Shown piece by piece: positions 53,013-63,223 of a stretch of 64,000 bases of DNA (its first letter is position 1; every line of letters starts with the position of its first letter). The notes beneath the pieces are model-generated. The model ran no database searches and was not told the DNA's origin. It was given only the letters and a program-made list of their open reading frames with translations. The stretch comes from Stutzerimonas stutzeri (GTDB lineage: Bacteria; Pseudomonadota; Gammaproteobacteria; Pseudomonadales; Pseudomonadaceae): positions 62,001-126,000 of the forward strand of contig NZ_CP036186.1 of NCBI RefSeq assembly GCF_015291885.1, given 5' to 3'. Both the position numbers and the translations under genes were made by a program.

Positions 53013-53927
53013 TCAGCGGCCGGCAGCTGCGGCCTGCGGGGCATTCGTGGTGCCGAAGCGGTGTGATTGGGCAAGGCACTCGTGCAGTGCTGTTTCCCAG
53101 TCCGGCAAGCGGATACCCCAGTCGCTTTGCAGGCGTGAGCAGTTCAGGCGGGAGTTGAGTGGGCGCTGCGCCGCAGTCGGATAGTCCTTCGACTGAATGG
53201 GTGTGATCTCTGCGCGCAGAAGGCCCTGCTGGCGCAGTTGTTCAGCGATGCTGCACGCGAAGCCGTACCAGGAGGTCTCGCCGCTGGCGGTGAGGTGATA
53301 CAGCCCACTCGGGCCTGCTTCGCCTGCACTTCGTTTGCGCACCATTTCTGCCGTGGTGCGGGCGATGGTGGCGGCCCAGGTCGGTGCGCCGATCTCGTCG
53401 CTGACGACCGACAGCGCGTCGCGCTCCTGCAGCAGGCGCTGCATGGTCAGCAGGAAGTTCTTGCCGTGCTGCGAATACACCCAGCTGGTCCGCAGGATCA
53501 GGTACTCACCGCCGACCGCCTGAATCGCCTGTTCGCCGGCCAGCTTGCTGGCGCCATAAACGCTCAGAGGCTGGGGCACGTCGGTTTCGCTGTAGGGTTC
53601 GCTCTTGCGGCCGTCGAACACGTAGTCGGTGGAATAGTGGATCAGCGGTACACCAAGGCGCGCAGCTTCTTCGGCGAGCACCTGCGGCCCTCGCGCGTTG
53701 ACCGCGAAGGCCAGCTCGCGATGGCTTTCCGCCGGGTCGACGGCGGTGTAGGCCGCCGCATTGATGATCAGGTCCGGCCGCAACAGGCGCACCTGTTCGC
53801 GAATCTGTTCCGGATCAGCCAGATCCAGTGCGTTGTGCCCAAGCGCCAGCAGCTTGCCGGCACTCGCCAGCTCCAACTGCAGCTCGCGGGCAAGTTGCCC
53901 CTTGCTGCCGGTGATCAGGATTTTCAT
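53013..53927 (-). CDS. rfbD: dTDP-4-dehydrorhamnose reductase
   Basis: 304 residues from the ATG at 53927, which overlaps the rfbC stop by four bases. Rossmann start [37 protein letters not shown] and the catalytic YxxxK in YGASKLAGEQ. It reduces dTDP-4-keto-L-rhamnose to dTDP-L-rhamnose with NAD(P)H. Last gene of the rfbBACD unit. The gene order rfbB-A-C-D differs from the rmlBDAC order of P. aeruginosa. Confidence 0.95.
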   Translation of the reverse strand: MKILITGSKGQLARELQLELASAGKLLALGHNALDLADPEQIREQVRLLRPDLIINAAAYTAVDPAESHRELAFAVNARGPQVLAEEAARLGVPLIHYSTDYVFDGRKSEPYSETDVPQPLSVYGASKLAGEQAIQAVGGEYLILRTSWVYSQHGKNFLLTMQRLLQERDALSVVSDEIGAPTWAATIARTTAEMVRKRSAGEAGPSGLYHLTASGETSWYGFACSIAEQLRQQGLLRAEITPIQSKDYPTAAQRPLNSRLNCSRLQSDWGIRLPDWETALHECLAQSHRFGTTNAPQAAAAGR

Positions 53928-54469
53928 GCAAAGAGCTCCGCATCGCTGAGGCACTTGCCAGCCTGGTCCTTCGCGGACAGCTGTGGCGGTTCGTCGAACG
54001 GCCATTCGATGCCGAGCTCCGGATCGTTCCACAACAGGCTGCGCTCATGCTCTGGCGCATAGTAATCGGTGGTCTTGTAGAGGAACTCGGCGCTTTCGCT
54101 GAGCACCACGAAACCATGCGCGAAGCCCTCTGGGATCCACAGCTGACGCTGGTTCTGCGCGCTCAGGCGAGTCCCGACCCAACGGCCGAAGCTTGGCGAG
54201 CTTTTGCGCAGATCTACGGCAACGTCGAACACCTCGCCGGCAACGACGCGCACCAGTTTTCCCTGCGGTTGCTGGATCTGGTAGTGCAGGCCGCGCAGCA
54301 CGCCGCGCTGGGACTTGGAGTGGTTGTCCTGGACGAACTGGCGCCTGAGCCCAGTGGCCGCCTCGAAGGCGGCCGCATTGAAGCTCTCGTAGAAGAAACC
54401 GCGTTCGTCGCCGAAGACCTTGGGCTCGATGATCAGTACGTCGGGAATGCTGGTTTCGATGATTTTCAT
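53924..54469 (-). CDS. rfbC: dTDP-4-dehydrorhamnose 3,5-epimerase
   Basis: 181 residues, cupin fold, with [10 protein letters not shown] near the N-terminus, the catalytic His region [18 protein letters not shown] and the Tyr of [15 protein letters not shown]. It epimerises C3 and C5 of dTDP-4-keto-6-deoxyglucose. Coupled by four-base overlaps to rfbA upstream and rfbD downstream. Confidence 0.96.
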   Translation of the reverse strand: MKIIETSIPDVLIIEPKVFGDERGFFYESFNAAAFEAATGLRRQFVQDNHSKSQRGVLRGLHYQIQQPQGKLVRVVAGEVFDVAVDLRKSSPSFGRWVGTRLSAQNQRQLWIPEGFAHGFVVLSESAEFLYKTTDYYAPEHERSLLWNDPELGIEWPFDEPPQLSAKDQAGKCLSDAELFA

Positions 54470-55338
54470 GCGTCTTCACCCGCCAATTTGAACAGGTACT
54501 GGCCGTAGCCGGTCTTGCCCAGGGCGTCGGCGCGGCGCAGCAGCTGCTCGCGGTCGATCCACTTGTTCTGGTAGGCGATTTCTTCCAGGCAGGCGACCTT
54601 CAGACCCTGGCGATGCTCGATGGTCTGCACGTACTGCGAGGCTTCCAGCAGGCTGTCGTGGGTACCGGTATCGAGCCAGGCGAAGCCGCGGCCGAAGCGC
54701 TCGACATTGAGGTCGCCGCGCTCGAGGTAGGCCATGTTGACGTCGGTGATCTCCAGCTCGCCGCGCGGCGAAGGCTTGATCGACTTGGCGATCTCGATCA
54801 CGTCGTTGTCGTAGAAATACAGGCCGGTCACCGCATAGCTGGACTTGGGCTTCTTCGGCTTCTCTTCGATGGACAGGGCTTTACCAGTCTCGTCGAAGTC
54901 GATCACGCCGAAACGCTCCGGGTCCTTGACCCAGTAGCCGAATACGGTGGCGCCGGTCGGCTGGGCCGCGGCACGTTGCAGCTTCTCGGTGAAGTGCTGG
55001 CCGTGGAAGATGTTGTCGCCGAGGATCAGGCAAACCGAGTCATCACCGATGAACTCTTCGCCAATCAGGAACGCCTGCGCCAGGCCGTCCGGTGAAGGCT
55101 GCTCGGCATAGGTGAAATTGACGCCGAACTGGCTGCCGTCGCCCAGCAGGTTCTTGTACTGCGGCAGATCCTGCGGGGTGGAGATCAGCAGGATGTCGCG
55201 GATGCCAGCGAGCATCAGCACCGAAATCGGGTAATAGGCCATCGGCTTGTCGTAGATCGGCAGCAGCTGCTTTGATACGCCAAGGGTAATGGGGTGCAGA
55301 CGTGTGCCGGAGCCTCCGGCGAGGATGATTCCTTTCAT
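54466..55338 (-). CDS. rfbA: Glucose-1-phosphate thymidylyltransferase
   Basis: 290 residues from the ATG at 55338, overlapping the rfbB stop. Nucleotidyltransferase signature [39 protein letters not shown] and [20 protein letters not shown]. It makes dTDP-glucose from dTTP and glucose-1-phosphate, the entry step to dTDP-rhamnose, and is typically feedback-inhibited by dTDP-L-rhamnose. Confidence 0.97.
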   Translation of the reverse strand: MKGIILAGGSGTRLHPITLGVSKQLLPIYDKPMAYYPISVLMLAGIRDILLISTPQDLPQYKNLLGDGSQFGVNFTYAEQPSPDGLAQAFLIGEEFIGDDSVCLILGDNIFHGQHFTEKLQRAAAQPTGATVFGYWVKDPERFGVIDFDETGKALSIEEKPKKPKSSYAVTGLYFYDNDVIEIAKSIKPSPRGELEITDVNMAYLERGDLNVERFGRGFAWLDTGTHDSLLEASQYVQTIEHRQGLKVACLEEIAYQNKWIDREQLLRRADALGKTGYGQYLFKLAGEDA

Positions 55339-56405
55339 GCGTTCTCCAGGGCGCCGAGGCGCTCGCGTTGATAGCTGCCGTCCTGAACGCGACGGCACCA
55401 TTCGAGGTTGTTCAGGTACCACTGCACGGTCTTGCGCAGGCCGGTCTGGAAGGTCTCTTCCGGTACCCAGCCCAGTTCGCGCTCGATCTTGCTGGCATCG
55501 ATCGCATAGCGCAGGTCGTGGCCAGGACGATCCTTGACGAAGGTGATCAGGTCTTCATAGCGCGCAAGCCCGGCAGGCTTGCTCGGCGCCAGTTCTTCCA
55601 GCAGTGCGCAGATGCCGCGCACCACCTCGATGTTCTTCTGCTCGTTGTGGCCGCCGATGTTGTAGGTCTCACCAACCTTGCCTTCGCTGACCACCTTGAA
55701 CAGCGCGCGGGCGTGGTCCTCGACGAACAGCCAGTCGCGAATCTGCGAGCCATCGCCGTAAACAGGCAGCGGCTTGCCGTCCAGGGCATTGAGGATGACC
55801 AGCGGGATCAGCTTCTCGGGGAAGTGATACGGGCCATAGTTGTTCGAGCAGTTGGTGATCAGCACCGGCAACCCATAAGTACGCTGCCAGGCGCGAACCA
55901 GGTGATCCGATGAGGCCTTGCTGGCCGAGTAGGGCGAGCTGGGCGCGTAGGGCGTGGTTTCGGTGAACAGATCGTCGACACCGTGCAGATCGCCATACAC
56001 CTCGTCGGTGGAAATATGGTGGAAGCGGAAGGCCTCGCGCCGCTCGGCGGGCAGGCTCTGCCAATACGCTCGGGTAGCTTCCAGCAGCTGATAGGTGCCG
56101 ACGATATTGGTCTGGATGAATTCGGCCGGACCGTCGATGGAGCGATCGACGTGGGACTCGGCGGCCAGATGCATGATGGCGTCCGGCTGAAATTCCAGCA
56201 GCGCCTCGCTGACCCGCTCACGATCGGCGATGTCGGCCTGAAGGAACTGATAGCGTGGGTTGTCTTCCACAGTTGCCAGCGACTCCAAGTTGCCGGCATA
56301 GGTCAGTTTGTCCAGGTTGAGCACACTGTGCTCGGTATCGAGAATGAGATGGCGGATCAGTGCGGAGCCGATGAATCCGGCTCCACCGGTAACGAGAATG
56401 CGCAT
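55335..56405 (-). CDS. rfbB: dTDP-glucose 4,6-dehydratase
   Basis: 356 residues, extended [17 protein letters not shown] at the N-terminus, [21 protein letters not shown] with catalytic Asp-Glu, and [15 protein letters not shown] with the YxxxK pair. NAD-dependent conversion of dTDP-glucose to the 4-keto-6-deoxy sugar. First gene of the operon; a 30-bp palindrome lies about 110 bp upstream of its start. No glycosyltransferase gene using dTDP-rhamnose is in the window. Confidence 0.97.
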   Translation of the reverse strand: MRILVTGGAGFIGSALIRHLILDTEHSVLNLDKLTYAGNLESLATVEDNPRYQFLQADIADRERVSEALLEFQPDAIMHLAAESHVDRSIDGPAEFIQTNIVGTYQLLEATRAYWQSLPAERREAFRFHHISTDEVYGDLHGVDDLFTETTPYAPSSPYSASKASSDHLVRAWQRTYGLPVLITNCSNNYGPYHFPEKLIPLVILNALDGKPLPVYGDGSQIRDWLFVEDHARALFKVVSEGKVGETYNIGGHNEQKNIEVVRGICALLEELAPSKPAGLARYEDLITFVKDRPGHDLRYAIDASKIERELGWVPEETFQTGLRKTVQWYLNNLEWCRRVQDGSYQRERLGALENA

Positions 56406-56513
56406 AGTGATGTGGCTTCCTTGGCGCGCTGTCGAGCGTCAGGCTCTTAGCATGTCGGCACGATAGACCGGCCTCTGATACAAAAATTCCCGAGCGCCTC
56501 GTGGTGTTGGGTA

Positions 56514-56543
56514 ACCGTATGGTTACCAAGGTAACCATACGGT
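56514..56543. promoter_or_regulatory. 30-bp perfect palindrome upstream of rfbB
   Basis: ACCGTATGGTTACC (56514-56527) and GGTAACCATACGGT (56530-56543) are perfect 14-bp inverted copies separated by AA. It lies in the 203-bp gap between the rfbB start and the 3' end of the export permease. No T tract follows on either strand. It could be a repressor operator for the rfb operon or a terminator for the export operon; the tight, AT/GC-balanced symmetry favours protein binding. Confidence 0.55.
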
Positions 56544-56608
56544 ACTGGCGTAATGCCAGAAAGGCGCAGGATAGAGAGCTCGGGCAGCCGTCGGACGGCC
56601 TGATGCGG

Positions 56609-57724
56609 CTATCGCAAGGACTGGCGCAGGCGCGACAGTGCGCCAAGAAAAAACACCGTGCCTATGAACGCCAGCGCGAGCAATTGCGGCCAGATCACCG
56701 ATGCGCCCGCACCACGGAACAGAATCGCCTGGGCCAGTTCGATGAAGTGCGTAGTGGGGGCCGCGAGCATGATGTTCTGCACCAGCTGGGGCATGCTCTC
56801 GCGTGGGGTCATGCCGCCGGAGAGAATCTGCAGCGGCATCAGCACCAGAATGATCAGCAGGCCCAGTTGCGGCATCGAGCGTGCCACGGTGCCGAAGAAG
56901 ATACCCATGGATGTGGTGGCAAACAGATGCAGCGCTGCGCCAACCACAAATAGCATCAGCGAACCCTGGATCGGAATCTGCAGCCAGCCCTCGACGATAA
57001 AACGCAGAGCGAACGCTGACGCCAGTAGCACCACCAGCCCCATCGCCCAGACCTTGGCCAGCATGATCTCGAACGGTGTGACCGGCATGACCAGCAGGTG
57101 CTCGATGGTGCCGTGTTCGCGCTCACGGATAAGCGCCGCGCCCGTGAGAATGATCGAGAGCATGGTGATCTGGTTGATCACCTCGTTGACGGCACCGAAC
57201 CAGGAACGCGTGAGATTGGGGTTGAACGCGGTGCGCACCACGGCTTCGACCGGCAGGGCGGTGTTGGCGCGATAACGCTTAACGAAAGCGGTGACTTCGT
57301 CGTTGATGATCTGCTGGATATGCCCGGCGCCAGTAAAGGCCTGGCTGACCTGGGTGGCATCGACGTTGAGCTGAATGGTCGGATTGCGTCCGGCCAGCAG
57401 GTCCTCCTGAAACCCTGGCGGAATGTTCAGCGTGAAGGTGTACAGGCCCGCGTCCATACCACTGTCCATCTGCCGCAGGTCGATGGGCACCGGTGGCAGG
57501 AAATAGGGCAGCTGGAAGGCATTGAGTATGCGCCGCGATGCCTGGGACTGATCCTCGTCGACCACCCCGAGCGTGGCGCGGTGAGGCGCTTCGGGCAACG
57601 CGGTGGCAGCGGTGTAAATGGCCAGGGTGAAGGCGTAGACGATCAGTACCAGCAACGCCGGGTCGCGGTACAGGCTGCGTAGCTCCTTGAGCCCCAGCTG
57701 GAAGACGTTGCTGAGTGTACGCAT
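56609..57724 (-). CDS. ABC-2 type export permease (YhhJ-like)
   Basis: 371 residues: N-terminal membrane helix (LLVLIVYAFTLAIYTAATAL), a large periplasmic loop to about residue 170, then five helices with EREHGTIEHLLVMPVTPFEIMLAK, the conserved ABC-2 coupling motif. With the ATPase-permease fusion upstream and the HlyD protein before it, it matches the E. coli yhiI-rbbA-yhhJ arrangement. It would form the second half of an export channel. One base separates it from rbbA. Substrate unknown. Confidence 0.87.
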   Translation of the reverse strand: MRTLSNVFQLGLKELRSLYRDPALLVLIVYAFTLAIYTAATALPEAPHRATLGVVDEDQSQASRRILNAFQLPYFLPPVPIDLRQMDSGMDAGLYTFTLNIPPGFQEDLLAGRNPTIQLNVDATQVSQAFTGAGHIQQIINDEVTAFVKRYRANTALPVEAVVRTAFNPNLTRSWFGAVNEVINQITMLSIILTGAALIREREHGTIEHLLVMPVTPFEIMLAKVWAMGLVVLLASAFALRFIVEGWLQIPIQGSLMLFVVGAALHLFATTSMGIFFGTVARSMPQLGLLIILVLMPLQILSGGMTPRESMPQLVQNIMLAAPTTHFIELAQAILFRGAGASVIWPQLLALAFIGTVFFLGALSRLRQSLR

Positions 57725-57725
57725 G

Positions 57726-60470
57726 TCATTTTTCCTGCTTGCGCAGGCCGGCGACGCTGAGCAGGGTCAGCAGTGGGATCGCCAGCAGCAAGGGGATGAA
57801 GTACCAATAGAGGTCGGCCATGCCCAGGGCCTTGGAGAAGACCCCGCGGCTGATTACCAGGAAGTGGCTGGTCGGGTAGATCTGGCCGAGAAAAGCGCTG
57901 AAGCCTTCCAGCGCCGAAACCGGATAGGTCAGTCCGGAGAACTGCACAGCTGGCAGCAGGGTGGCGATGGCGGTGCCGAAGATCGCCGCAATCTGGCTGT
58001 TGAGCACCGATGACATCAACAAGCCCAGACCAGTGGCGCAAGTGACGTAAAGCAGCGCACCCAGCACCAGGGTGAACAGGCTGCCCTTGATTGGAATGCC
58101 GAAGACGAACACTGCCAGCAGCACGAGGGTGATGAAATTGATCATGCCCAAAGCGATATAGGGCAGCTGCTTGCCGATCAGAAATTCCAGACGGGTGACC
58201 GGCGTGACGTAGAAGTTGGTGATCGAGCCCAGTTCCTTCTCGCGTACTACGCCGAGGGCTGTCAGCATCGCCGGAATCATCATCAGCAGGATCGGAATCA
58301 TCGCCGGCACCATTGCTGGCAGGCTCTGCACGTCCGGGTTGTAGCGATACCGGATGGCCACGTTGGCCAGAGCGCTGCTGTCCACGCCAGCGCTGCGAGC
58401 CAGGTCTTGCAGGTAGCTCATGTGCAGACCCTGCACGTAACCCTTGATCGTGTCGGCGCGCATCGGCATGGCGCCATCGATCCAAAACGCGATTTGTGGC
58501 ACGGCACCGCGTTTGAGGTCCCGCCCGAAGTTGGGTGGGATCTCGATAGCCAGGGCGATTTCACCGCTGCGCATGCGCTGGTCGAGGTCAGAGGGGCTCG
58601 TCAGCGGCGTCTTTTCAATGAAATAGCGTGAGCCGGCGATGTTCAGCGCATAGGCCTGACTGGCTGTAGTCTGATCGCGGTCGAGCACCGCGTAGGTCAG
58701 GTCCTCGACGTCCAGGCTGATGCCATAGCCCATGATGAACATCAACACCACCGTGCCGAGCATGGCCAGCGTTGCCCGGATCGGATCACGGCGCAGCTCC
58801 ATGGATTCGCGGCGGGTATAGCTGAGCAGGCGACGCATGCTGAAGCGCGCCTGCGGTGCTCCGCTGCTCGCGACTTGTGCCGGGCGCTGGCTATCGGATG
58901 TAGCAACGGTGCTCGGTGGCGCCTTTGCCGCACTTTCGGCCATGGCGTCTTCGAGATAAGCGATGAATGTTGCCTCGAGAGTCGGCAGTCCGCGCTTGTC
59001 CATCAGGCCCTGCGGTGTATCGCTGTCGAGCACGCGGCCGGCGTGCATCAGCGACATGCGGTCACAGCGCAGCGCCTCGTTCATGAAGTGGGTGGAAATG
59101 AAGATGGTCACGCCGTCTTCGCGCGACAGTTGCACCAGCAGCTCCCAAAAGCCGTCGCGGGCCACCGGATCGACACCCGAAGTGGGCTCGTCGAGAATCA
59201 GCATTTCCGGTGCGTGGATCACCGCCACCGCCAGCGACAGGCGCTGGCGCACGCCCAGCGGCAAGGCTTCAGGCAGGCTGTCGGCCTCCTCGACGAGCTC
59301 GAAGCGTTCGAGCATTTCCCGAATGCGCGGCTCACGGCGCTCGGCCGGCAGGTGGAACAGCCGAGCATGCAGGTCGAGGTTCTGCCGTACCGTCAATTCG
59401 CTGTACAGCGAGAAGGCCTGGGACATGTAGCCGACCCGCTGGCGGGTCTGCATGTCATGTGGATCCACCGGCTTGCCGAACAACAGGGCCTGCCCCTCGG
59501 TGGCCGGCAGCAGACCTGTGAGCATCTTCATGGTGGTGGTCTTGCCACAGCCGTTGGAGCCGAGAAAGCCGAAGATCTCCCCGCGCTCGATGCGCAGATT
59601 CACGCGATCCACCGCAACGAAGTCGCCGAAGCGCATGGTCAGGTCGTGGGCTTCGATGGCGATGCTGTCGCTGGCCTGGCGCGGTGGGATTTCCAGCGCG
59701 CGATGGCGTCGACTCTTCTCTTCCGGCAGCAGGCGAATGAACGCCTCCTCCAGGCTGTCGCTGTTGGTGCGCGTCAGCAGTTCAGCCGGCGTGCCGGTGG
59801 CGAGAATTCGCCCTGCGTCCATCGCCACCAGATGATCGAAGCGTTGCGCCTCGTCCATGTAGGCAGTGGCCACCAGCACGCTCATCTGTGGCCGTTCGGT
59901 TCGGATGCGGTCGATCAGCTCCCAGAATTGCGCCCGCGACAGGGGGTCGACGCCGGTGGTGGGCTCGTCGAGGATCAGCAGGTCGGGGTCGTGGATCAGC
60001 GCGCAACAGAGGCCGAGCTTCTGCTTCATGCCGCCGGATAGTTTGCCCGCGGGGCGGTCGACGAAAGGGCCCAGTCCGGTGCTGCGGGTCAGCTCGGCGA
60101 TGCGCCAGTGGCGTTCCTCAGCGTCCTGGCCGAACAGTCGGCCGAAGAACTCCAGATTCTCGAATACCGTTAGTGTCGGGTAGAGGTTCTTGCCCAGACC
60201 CTGAGGCATATAGGCGATGCGCGGGCATACGGCGCGGCGATGACTGGCATCACCCATGTCGCCGTCGAGCACCTGCACACGACCCTGTTGGAGTTGGCGC
60301 GCGCCGGCGATCAGCGCCAGCAGGCTGGATTTACCGACCCCGTCCGGGCCGATCAGGCCCACCATGCAGCGGGCTGGCAGCGATAGGCTGAGGTCGTCCA
60401 GGGCGCGGGTCTTGCCATACTGCAGGCTGACGCCATCCACCTGCGCCACCGGCGCGAGCGACTGGCTCAT
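57726..60470 (-). CDS. rbbA: Fused double ATPase and ABC-2 permease, RbbA-like
   Basis: About 914 residues from the ATG at 60470, which overlaps the upstream stop. Two ATPase domains: the first with GPDGVGKSS and [11 protein letters not shown], the second (from about 280) with GSNGCGKTT and a weaker signature [11 protein letters not shown]; both have LILDEPT Walker B motifs. From about 560 an ABC-2 permease follows ([40 protein letters not shown]). The length and plan match RbbA (YhiH) of E. coli, described as a ribosome-associated ATPase; the neighbourhood with HlyD and YhhJ-like proteins argues for an exporter role. Confidence 0.9.
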   Translation of the reverse strand: MSQSLAPVAQVDGVSLQYGKTRALDDLSLSLPARCMVGLIGPDGVGKSSLLALIAGARQLQQGRVQVLDGDMGDASHRRAVCPRIAYMPQGLGKNLYPTLTVFENLEFFGRLFGQDAEERHWRIAELTRSTGLGPFVDRPAGKLSGGMKQKLGLCCALIHDPDLLILDEPTTGVDPLSRAQFWELIDRIRTERPQMSVLVATAYMDEAQRFDHLVAMDAGRILATGTPAELLTRTNSDSLEEAFIRLLPEEKSRRHRALEIPPRQASDSIAIEAHDLTMRFGDFVAVDRVNLRIERGEIFGFLGSNGCGKTTTMKMLTGLLPATEGQALLFGKPVDPHDMQTRQRVGYMSQAFSLYSELTVRQNLDLHARLFHLPAERREPRIREMLERFELVEEADSLPEALPLGVRQRLSLAVAVIHAPEMLILDEPTSGVDPVARDGFWELLVQLSREDGVTIFISTHFMNEALRCDRMSLMHAGRVLDSDTPQGLMDKRGLPTLEATFIAYLEDAMAESAAKAPPSTVATSDSQRPAQVASSGAPQARFSMRRLLSYTRRESMELRRDPIRATLAMLGTVVLMFIMGYGISLDVEDLTYAVLDRDQTTASQAYALNIAGSRYFIEKTPLTSPSDLDQRMRSGEIALAIEIPPNFGRDLKRGAVPQIAFWIDGAMPMRADTIKGYVQGLHMSYLQDLARSAGVDSSALANVAIRYRYNPDVQSLPAMVPAMIPILLMMIPAMLTALGVVREKELGSITNFYVTPVTRLEFLIGKQLPYIALGMINFITLVLLAVFVFGIPIKGSLFTLVLGALLYVTCATGLGLLMSSVLNSQIAAIFGTAIATLLPAVQFSGLTYPVSALEGFSAFLGQIYPTSHFLVISRGVFSKALGMADLYWYFIPLLLAIPLLTLLSVAGLRKQEK

Positions 60471-61543
60471 GGGCCGACATTGATCTGCAGGTGCGCCGGC
60501 CACTCGGCTTCAGCGTCCAGCTTGAGATAGGCCATACCCGGCAGCCCGGTCTTGACCTGCTCCATGTGTTTCTTCAGCAGTTCCGGGTCGATTCGCGCCT
60601 TGACCCGGAACATCAGCTTCTCGCGCTCGCTCTCGGTTTCCACGGTTTTCGGCGTGAACTGCGCGACGCTGGCCACATAGGTGACCTTGGCTGGAATCAC
60701 ATACTGAGGTGCGGCATCGATCACCAGGCGCACATCCGAACCCAGGGCCACCCGTCCTGCCTGGCGCTCTGGCAAAAAGAAGGTCATGTAGACGTCGGCC
60801 AGATCGACCAGATTGAGCAACTTGCCGCCGGCGCCAAGTACTTCGCCCGGCTGCGCTACCCGGTACTGCACCCGAGCGACACGATTGGTTTTCAACTCGC
60901 TGTCACTGATGTCGGCTTGCAGCCGGACGACGCTGGCCTGGGCGGCCTCCAGCGCCGATTGTGCTTCGATAACCTGGGATTTTGCGGCAGCGATGCCGGC
61001 ATCGGCAGAAAGCACCTGCGAGCGCGACGCCGCCAGTGCGGCCTGGGCGCTCTGCATCGCAGCGAGGTCGTCGTCCAGCTGTTGCCGCGGCAGGGCATTG
61101 CGACCGACCAGGGTTTCGGTGCGCTGGTGACGCTTCTGCGCGGCGGTCAGTTCGGCGCGGCGCTGCAGTACTACTGCTTCGGCCGTGGCCTTTTCGCTCT
61201 CGCGTTGAGTGACCAGCGCCTGGGCGGTAAGGATGGCGTTTTCCGCCTGGCGCACCTGGGCGCGGGCCTGGTTCAACTGGGCGTCCAGCACCTCGGTGTC
61301 CATGCGCGCAATGACTTGGCCCGGTTGTACGAAGTCACCTTCGTCAACGGTGATTTCACGGATGCGGCCGCCCAATTTGGTAGCGACATCGATCTCTGTG
61401 GCTTCGATGCGCCCGTTGCCGCTGGCGAAGCCCTCGCCCAGGCCGTCGGTGCGTAGCTCAGACCAGGCGAGCAGACCGACGATCACGACTACGACGAGAC
61501 CTAACAGTGCGCGGCGGAGGTTTTTCTGGGCTGGCGCTTTCAT
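60467..61543 (-). CDS. HlyD-family membrane fusion protein (YhiI-like)
   Basis: 358 residues from the ATG at 61543, chosen because AAGGA lies seven bases upstream. One membrane helix ([17 protein letters not shown]), a biotinyl-lipoyl-like half ([20 protein letters not shown]), a long coiled-coil hairpin rich in Ala/Gln (about 90-215) and the closing barrel ([20 protein letters not shown]). It should bridge the inner-membrane exporter to an outer-membrane channel; no TolC-like gene is nearby. First gene of the leftward export operon. Confidence 0.9.
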   Translation of the reverse strand: MKAPAQKNLRRALLGLVVVVIVGLLAWSELRTDGLGEGFASGNGRIEATEIDVATKLGGRIREITVDEGDFVQPGQVIARMDTEVLDAQLNQARAQVRQAENAILTAQALVTQRESEKATAEAVVLQRRAELTAAQKRHQRTETLVGRNALPRQQLDDDLAAMQSAQAALAASRSQVLSADAGIAAAKSQVIEAQSALEAAQASVVRLQADISDSELKTNRVARVQYRVAQPGEVLGAGGKLLNLVDLADVYMTFFLPERQAGRVALGSDVRLVIDAAPQYVIPAKVTYVASVAQFTPKTVETESEREKLMFRVKARIDPELLKKHMEQVKTGLPGMAYLKLDAEAEWPAHLQINVGP

Positions 61544-61659
61544 GGGCATTCCTTATCGTGAAGCAATAGTTCGCATGCTAAGCGATTGTCATGAAGGTTG
61601 CGTTTAGCCTGAGTCAATAAAAGCGCACTTATTGCGTTATCTGACCATTTCGCGGCAAT

Positions 61660-62286
61660 TCACTGCATAGGCTGGCTTTTTGCTATCTGCAATATCCAGC
61701 CTTGCAGTTGTTGGCTGAGCTGGTCGCTGGCGTGGCCGAACGCCTCGACCACGCTTTCCAGCTGCGGGCTGCCGCTCGGTTGGAGGATTTCAAAGCGACG
61801 GCTGGCGAGGATGCGTTGATCTGCGCTCGATGCCAGCTGCGCGTCCAGACGAATCCGCACGTGGGGTTTGCCGTCGACGTACTCGCTTTGGAATGCCCGC
61901 AAATCGCTGAACAGCTCCAGTTCGGCGAACAGATTGCTTTCCTCATTGCTCACTGGGGTCGGTTGCCCGCTTTGTCTGAACTGCTCGATCAGCCGATCAC
62001 GCAGCAGGGTTGGCGCCGTGTCGCCCCAGCGTGCACCCTGATAGCTGCTGATCTGATTGCCATCGGGCACCACGGCAATACGCGGCCCAGCGAGAATCCT
62101 GCTGGCGTGCGGGGTATGAATGCGCAGTGCCTGGCGCAACGTGCCCGCGGCCTGGTTCGTCTGGGCCTCGCTGGTCGGCAGCAAAAACACCCGAATCGGC
62201 TCGGCCTCGGGCAGTAGCGTGCAGGCCGAAAGCGTGCCGAGCAGCGTTGCCACGGCAAAAGAGCGGATCAGCGCAAGACGGCTCAT
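61660..62286 (-). CDS. ABC-type transport auxiliary lipoprotein (PqiC-like)
   Basis: 208 residues with a lipoprotein signal (LLGTLSAC, lipid-carrying Cys22). The mature part fits the ABC_trans_aux/PqiC fold (IRVFLLPTSEAQTN, RIAVVPDGNQISSYQGARW, LLRDRLIEQFRQSG). Such lipoproteins sit in the outer membrane or periplasm and work with MCE proteins in lipid transport. Start overlaps the MCE gene by four bases. Last gene of the system in this window. Confidence 0.88.
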   Translation of the reverse strand: MSRLALIRSFAVATLLGTLSACTLLPEAEPIRVFLLPTSEAQTNQAAGTLRQALRIHTPHASRILAGPRIAVVPDGNQISSYQGARWGDTAPTLLRDRLIEQFRQSGQPTPVSNEESNLFAELELFSDLRAFQSEYVDGKPHVRIRLDAQLASSADQRILASRRFEILQPSGSPQLESVVEAFGHASDQLSQQLQGWILQIAKSQPMQ

Positions 62287-63221
62287 GGGGTGAACTCCTG
62301 GATTTTTTCGCGACCGAGCAGGAAGCCGCTCGGGTTGTCCTCAAGGCGCTGGGTGACGCGCCGCAGTGCACCCAGGGTACCGCGCAATTCGTTGATCGCC
62401 GGGCCCAGCTCGATGAAGCCCTGCAGGCCGTTGTTCAGGGCGCCCTGATTGCTTGCCAGCAGCTCGTCCAGGCGCGAAGTGGCCCGCTCCAGGGCGGCCA
62501 TCGACTCGCTGGCGCTGGTCAACACTTGACGACCTTCTCCGTCCAACAGGCCGTTGGCATTTCGCGTTAGAAGGCTGATTTCCTCCAGTGCTTTGTTGGT
62601 CTGCTGGCCTAGCTGACCGAGTTGGGTGAGGGCCTGGCTAAGATCACCACGTTGCTCGGCAAGTACGCTGGTGGCCTGCTCTAGGTTGGCCAGCGTGCGG
62701 CTGATGTGTCCGGCATTGTCCTCTGAGAGCATCAGGTTAGCGCTGCGCAGCAGATTGTTGATGTTGGTCATCAGGTCTTCGCCGTTCTCCAGTAGCGCGC
62801 TCAGCGGCGACGGGTCCGCGACGATCAGCGGTGGCTCGCCGCGCTTGCCTTCCAGTGGCGGACTCTGCGGAGTGCCGCTGTGCAGCTGGATGATCATGCT
62901 GCCGGTGATGTTGGCCAGAGCCAGGCGGGCGCGGGTGTCCTGCTTGATTGGGGTGCCGGAATAGATGCGAATGCGTGCACGCACCTTGCGCGGGTCGTCC
63001 GGTTCGAGCCATAGCGCCTCGACGTCACCGACCTTGATACCGCTGTACTCCACCGCGCTGCCGTTGGACAGACCGCTGACCGCCCGATTGAAGCTGATTT
63101 CGTAATAGTTGTACTCGCGATCCATGCTCGACTTGCCCAGCCAGAGGGCGAACAGCAAGGCGCCACCGACCGCCAGTACGGTGAACAGACCGATCAGCAC
63201 GTGATGGGCACGGGTTTCCAT
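62283..63221 (-). CDS. MCE-domain (MlaD-like) periplasmic lipid transport protein
   Basis: 312 residues. One N-terminal membrane helix (VLIGLFTVLAVGGALLFALW), an MCE domain at about 38-115 (YYEISFNRAVSGLSNGSAVE, GIKVGDVEALWLEPDD, NITGSMIIQLH) and a long helical C-terminal region with heptad-like LxxLxxA patterns. MCE proteins form hexameric rings that pass phospholipids between membranes. Two bases separate it from the ATPase gene. In P. aeruginosa a similar set (PA3211-PA3214: permease, ATPase, MCE, lipoprotein) has the same order. Confidence 0.9.
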   Translation of the reverse strand: METRAHHVLIGLFTVLAVGGALLFALWLGKSSMDREYNYYEISFNRAVSGLSNGSAVEYSGIKVGDVEALWLEPDDPRKVRARIRIYSGTPIKQDTRARLALANITGSMIIQLHSGTPQSPPLEGKRGEPPLIVADPSPLSALLENGEDLMTNINNLLRSANLMLSEDNAGHISRTLANLEQATSVLAEQRGDLSQALTQLGQLGQQTNKALEEISLLTRNANGLLDGEGRQVLTSASESMAALERATSRLDELLASNQGALNNGLQGFIELGPAINELRGTLGALRRVTQRLEDNPSGFLLGREKIQEFTP

Positions 63222-63223
63222 TT

